From Methanoculleus sp. UBA374 (GTDB lineage: Archaea > Halobacteriota > Methanomicrobia > Methanomicrobiales > Methanoculleaceae): 53,913 bases of DNA. The notes under the pieces were generated by a model. The model was not told the origin of the DNA. It saw only the letters and a program-made list of their open reading frames with translations, and searched no databases. The stretch is from positions 284,665 through 338,577 of the forward strand of contig DAYL01000033.1 in the NCBI GenBank assembly GCA_002508705.1. Direction: 5' to 3'. Shown here piece by piece: positions 53,040 to 53,913 of the stretch (position 1 is the stretch's first letter; each line of letters begins with the position of its first letter). Both the position numbers and the translations under genes were made by a program.

Positions 53040-53663
53040 GTGACCGTTCAATCGTCTCCCTGGGACGAAGACTACCGGAGGCGGGGAAACCTCTGGGGAG
53101 GAGCGCCGGCGCCGCTCCCGGACCTTCCGGCCGGTGCCGCCGTCCTTGAGGTCGGCTGCGGAAACGGCAAGACTCTCGGGGCGCTTATCCGAAGATCCGC
53201 GCGCGTGGCCGCGATCGATCTTTCTCCCCGTGCCGTCGCCCTCGCCCGGCGGCACCCTGATGCGGCATCGGCCTCTTTCGCCGTCGCCGATGCCCGGTGC
53301 CTGCCGTTTTGCGCAGAAACGTTTGATGCGGTCTTCCTGGTCCACATCGCCGGTCACCTGCCCGGGCCGGGCCGTCGAGCCGTAGCAGCCGAGGTCTGCC
53401 GGGTGCTCGGGACCGGTGGGACGGCTTTCTTCCGGGGCTTTTCCGTTGAGGATATGCGCGCCGGGAAGGGAACGGAGACGGAGCCGCAGACGTTCCGGAG
53501 GGGCGATGGCATCCTCACCCACTACTTCACCGAGGATGAGGTGCGGGAACTCTTTGCACCGCTCGTCCCGGTCTCGATCCGGACGCACCGCTGGCGGATG
53601 CGGGTCAGGGGCCGGGACCTCCCCCGGGCCGAGATCGAGGGGTTCTTCCGGAAGGCGGAGTAG
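53040..53663 (+). CDS. Class I SAM-dependent methyltransferase
   Basis: A 207-residue methyltransferase starting at GTG. Motif I is VLEVGCGNGKTLGAL at about 36-50, followed by AAIDLSPRAVALARRH (the SAM ribose acidic residue), DARCLPF and FDAVFLVHIAGHLPG; the family is the general Methyltransf_11/25 group, and the acceptor is unknown. The N-terminal motif SSPWDEDYRRRGNLWGG resembles other archaeal members. It stands alone, divergent from the secreted-protein pair. Confidence 0.9.
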   Translation: MTVQSSPWDEDYRRRGNLWGGAPAPLPDLPAGAAVLEVGCGNGKTLGALIRRSARVAAIDLSPRAVALARRHPDAASASFAVADARCLPFCAETFDAVFLVHIAGHLPGPGRRAVAAEVCRVLGTGGTAFFRGFSVEDMRAGKGTETEPQTFRRGDGILTHYFTEDEVRELFAPLVPVSIRTHRWRMRVRGRDLPRAEIEGFFRKAE

Positions 53664-53681
53664 GTGGACCGGGAGGTTTTC

Positions 53682-53913
53682 ATGCAGCGGGACGATCCTC
53701 GGTGGGTGTGGTTTGTGCCTGACGGGGCTGGAATCTGGAAGTTTCTCTCAACTGCAACTTTCAGGTTTGGATCTCAAATAGGGTGCAGATTCACACACAT
53801 GCTGCTTGAACTTCAGCAGGAGCGGTCTTTACTACGGCATCGTTTCCTCGTTTGTACAAACCATACACGGATTTCTATCGAATATCGCCATGGGGGTGGG
53901 GACAGGGGAGGGG
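53682..53913 (+). CDS. Possible gene cut off at the right edge
   Basis: An ATG preceded by GGGAGG five bases upstream begins a frame that stays open to the window end (77 codons). The beginning MQRDDPRWVWFVPDG is plausible, the rest is more mixed and less GC-rich than real genes here. I cannot tell a real truncated gene from a chance frame; if not coding, this 230-base end contains nothing else I recognise. Confidence 0.25.
   Translation, partial: MQRDDPRWVWFVPDGAGIWKFLSTATFRFGSQIGCRFTHMLLELQQERSLLRHRFLVCTNHTRISIEYRHGGGDRGG

Noticed and set aside
1..53913. CRISPR arrays, IS elements, phage genes or an origin
   Set aside because: No spaced direct repeats, transposase motifs, integrase genes or Orc1/Cdc6 genes were seen.

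Overview
This is a GC-rich (roughly 60-65 %) euryarchaeal chromosome segment. Archaeal hallmarks are the GatD/GatE amidotransferase, the L16/L10e ribosomal protein, the archaeal S-adenosylmethionine synthase, archaeal UMP kinase, DUF2070, UPF0212/DUF555 and DacZ families, and TATA-type promoters without -35/-10 boxes. The oxygen-sensitive 2-oxoglutarate:ferredoxin oxidoreductase next to fumarase and succinyl-CoA synthetase (a reductive partial TCA branch), the AmmeMemoRadiSam-type enzyme, the iron-sulfur flavoprotein and the DUF5350-like protein point to a methanogen. My inference is Methanomicrobiales, most likely Methanoculleus; the genus cannot be proved from this sequence alone.

Layout. 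1-2649: two tandem hairpins, then two coupled genes of unknown function. 2948-12629: scattered single genes: a quinone oxidoreductase, a bacterial-type RsgA GTPase, a methyltransferase, an M24 peptidase broken by an in-frame TAG, an alpha/beta hydrolase, an exported protein, a large-subunit catalase, a lipoprotein and a beta-rich protein. 13013-16036: an arsenic cassette with arsR divergent from a Cys micro-ORF, acr3, and three downstream genes (DUF2703, arsC, DGC) that all carry frameshifts. 16343-19452: tRNA-Leu, two small coupled genes and DUF2070. 19473-21951: a minus-strand run of PfkB kinase, UPF0212, nitroreductase, an unknown helical protein and an RGG-repeat protein. 22054-26619: argH-gatD-gatE, overlapping, on the minus strand.

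27155-29821: an ABC importer (lipoprotein, permease, ATPase) of the nitrate/sulfonate/taurine type. 29883-37327: ribosomal protein L16/L10e, then a tightly packed run fumA-fumB-korDABC-sucCD-dacZ. Fumarase supplies fumarate; succinate made from it elsewhere is activated by SucCD and reductively carboxylated by Kor to 2-oxoglutarate, while the last gene makes the second messenger c-di-AMP. 37388-40814: mat, then hisG-hisA-hisB. 40825-43990: nth behind tRNA-Pro, pyrH, a radical SAM enzyme and a Mut7-C protein. 44066-53663: a GalT-like HIT protein, a 1131-residue HEAT-repeat protein, an iron-sulfur flavoprotein, a lipoprotein, msrB, two paralogous secreted proteins and a methyltransferase. The right edge may hold a cut-off gene.

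No CRISPR array, insertion sequence, rRNA operon or replication origin was recognised. The most notable observations are the placement of dacZ at the end of the reductive TCA operon, the decaying arsenic cassette with its three inverted-repeat operator candidates, the TAG-interrupted M24 peptidase, the gatD reading frame that seems to start at ATA, an endonuclease III with a Cys-to-His change at its Fe-S cluster, and the unrecognised coupled gene pair at the left edge.
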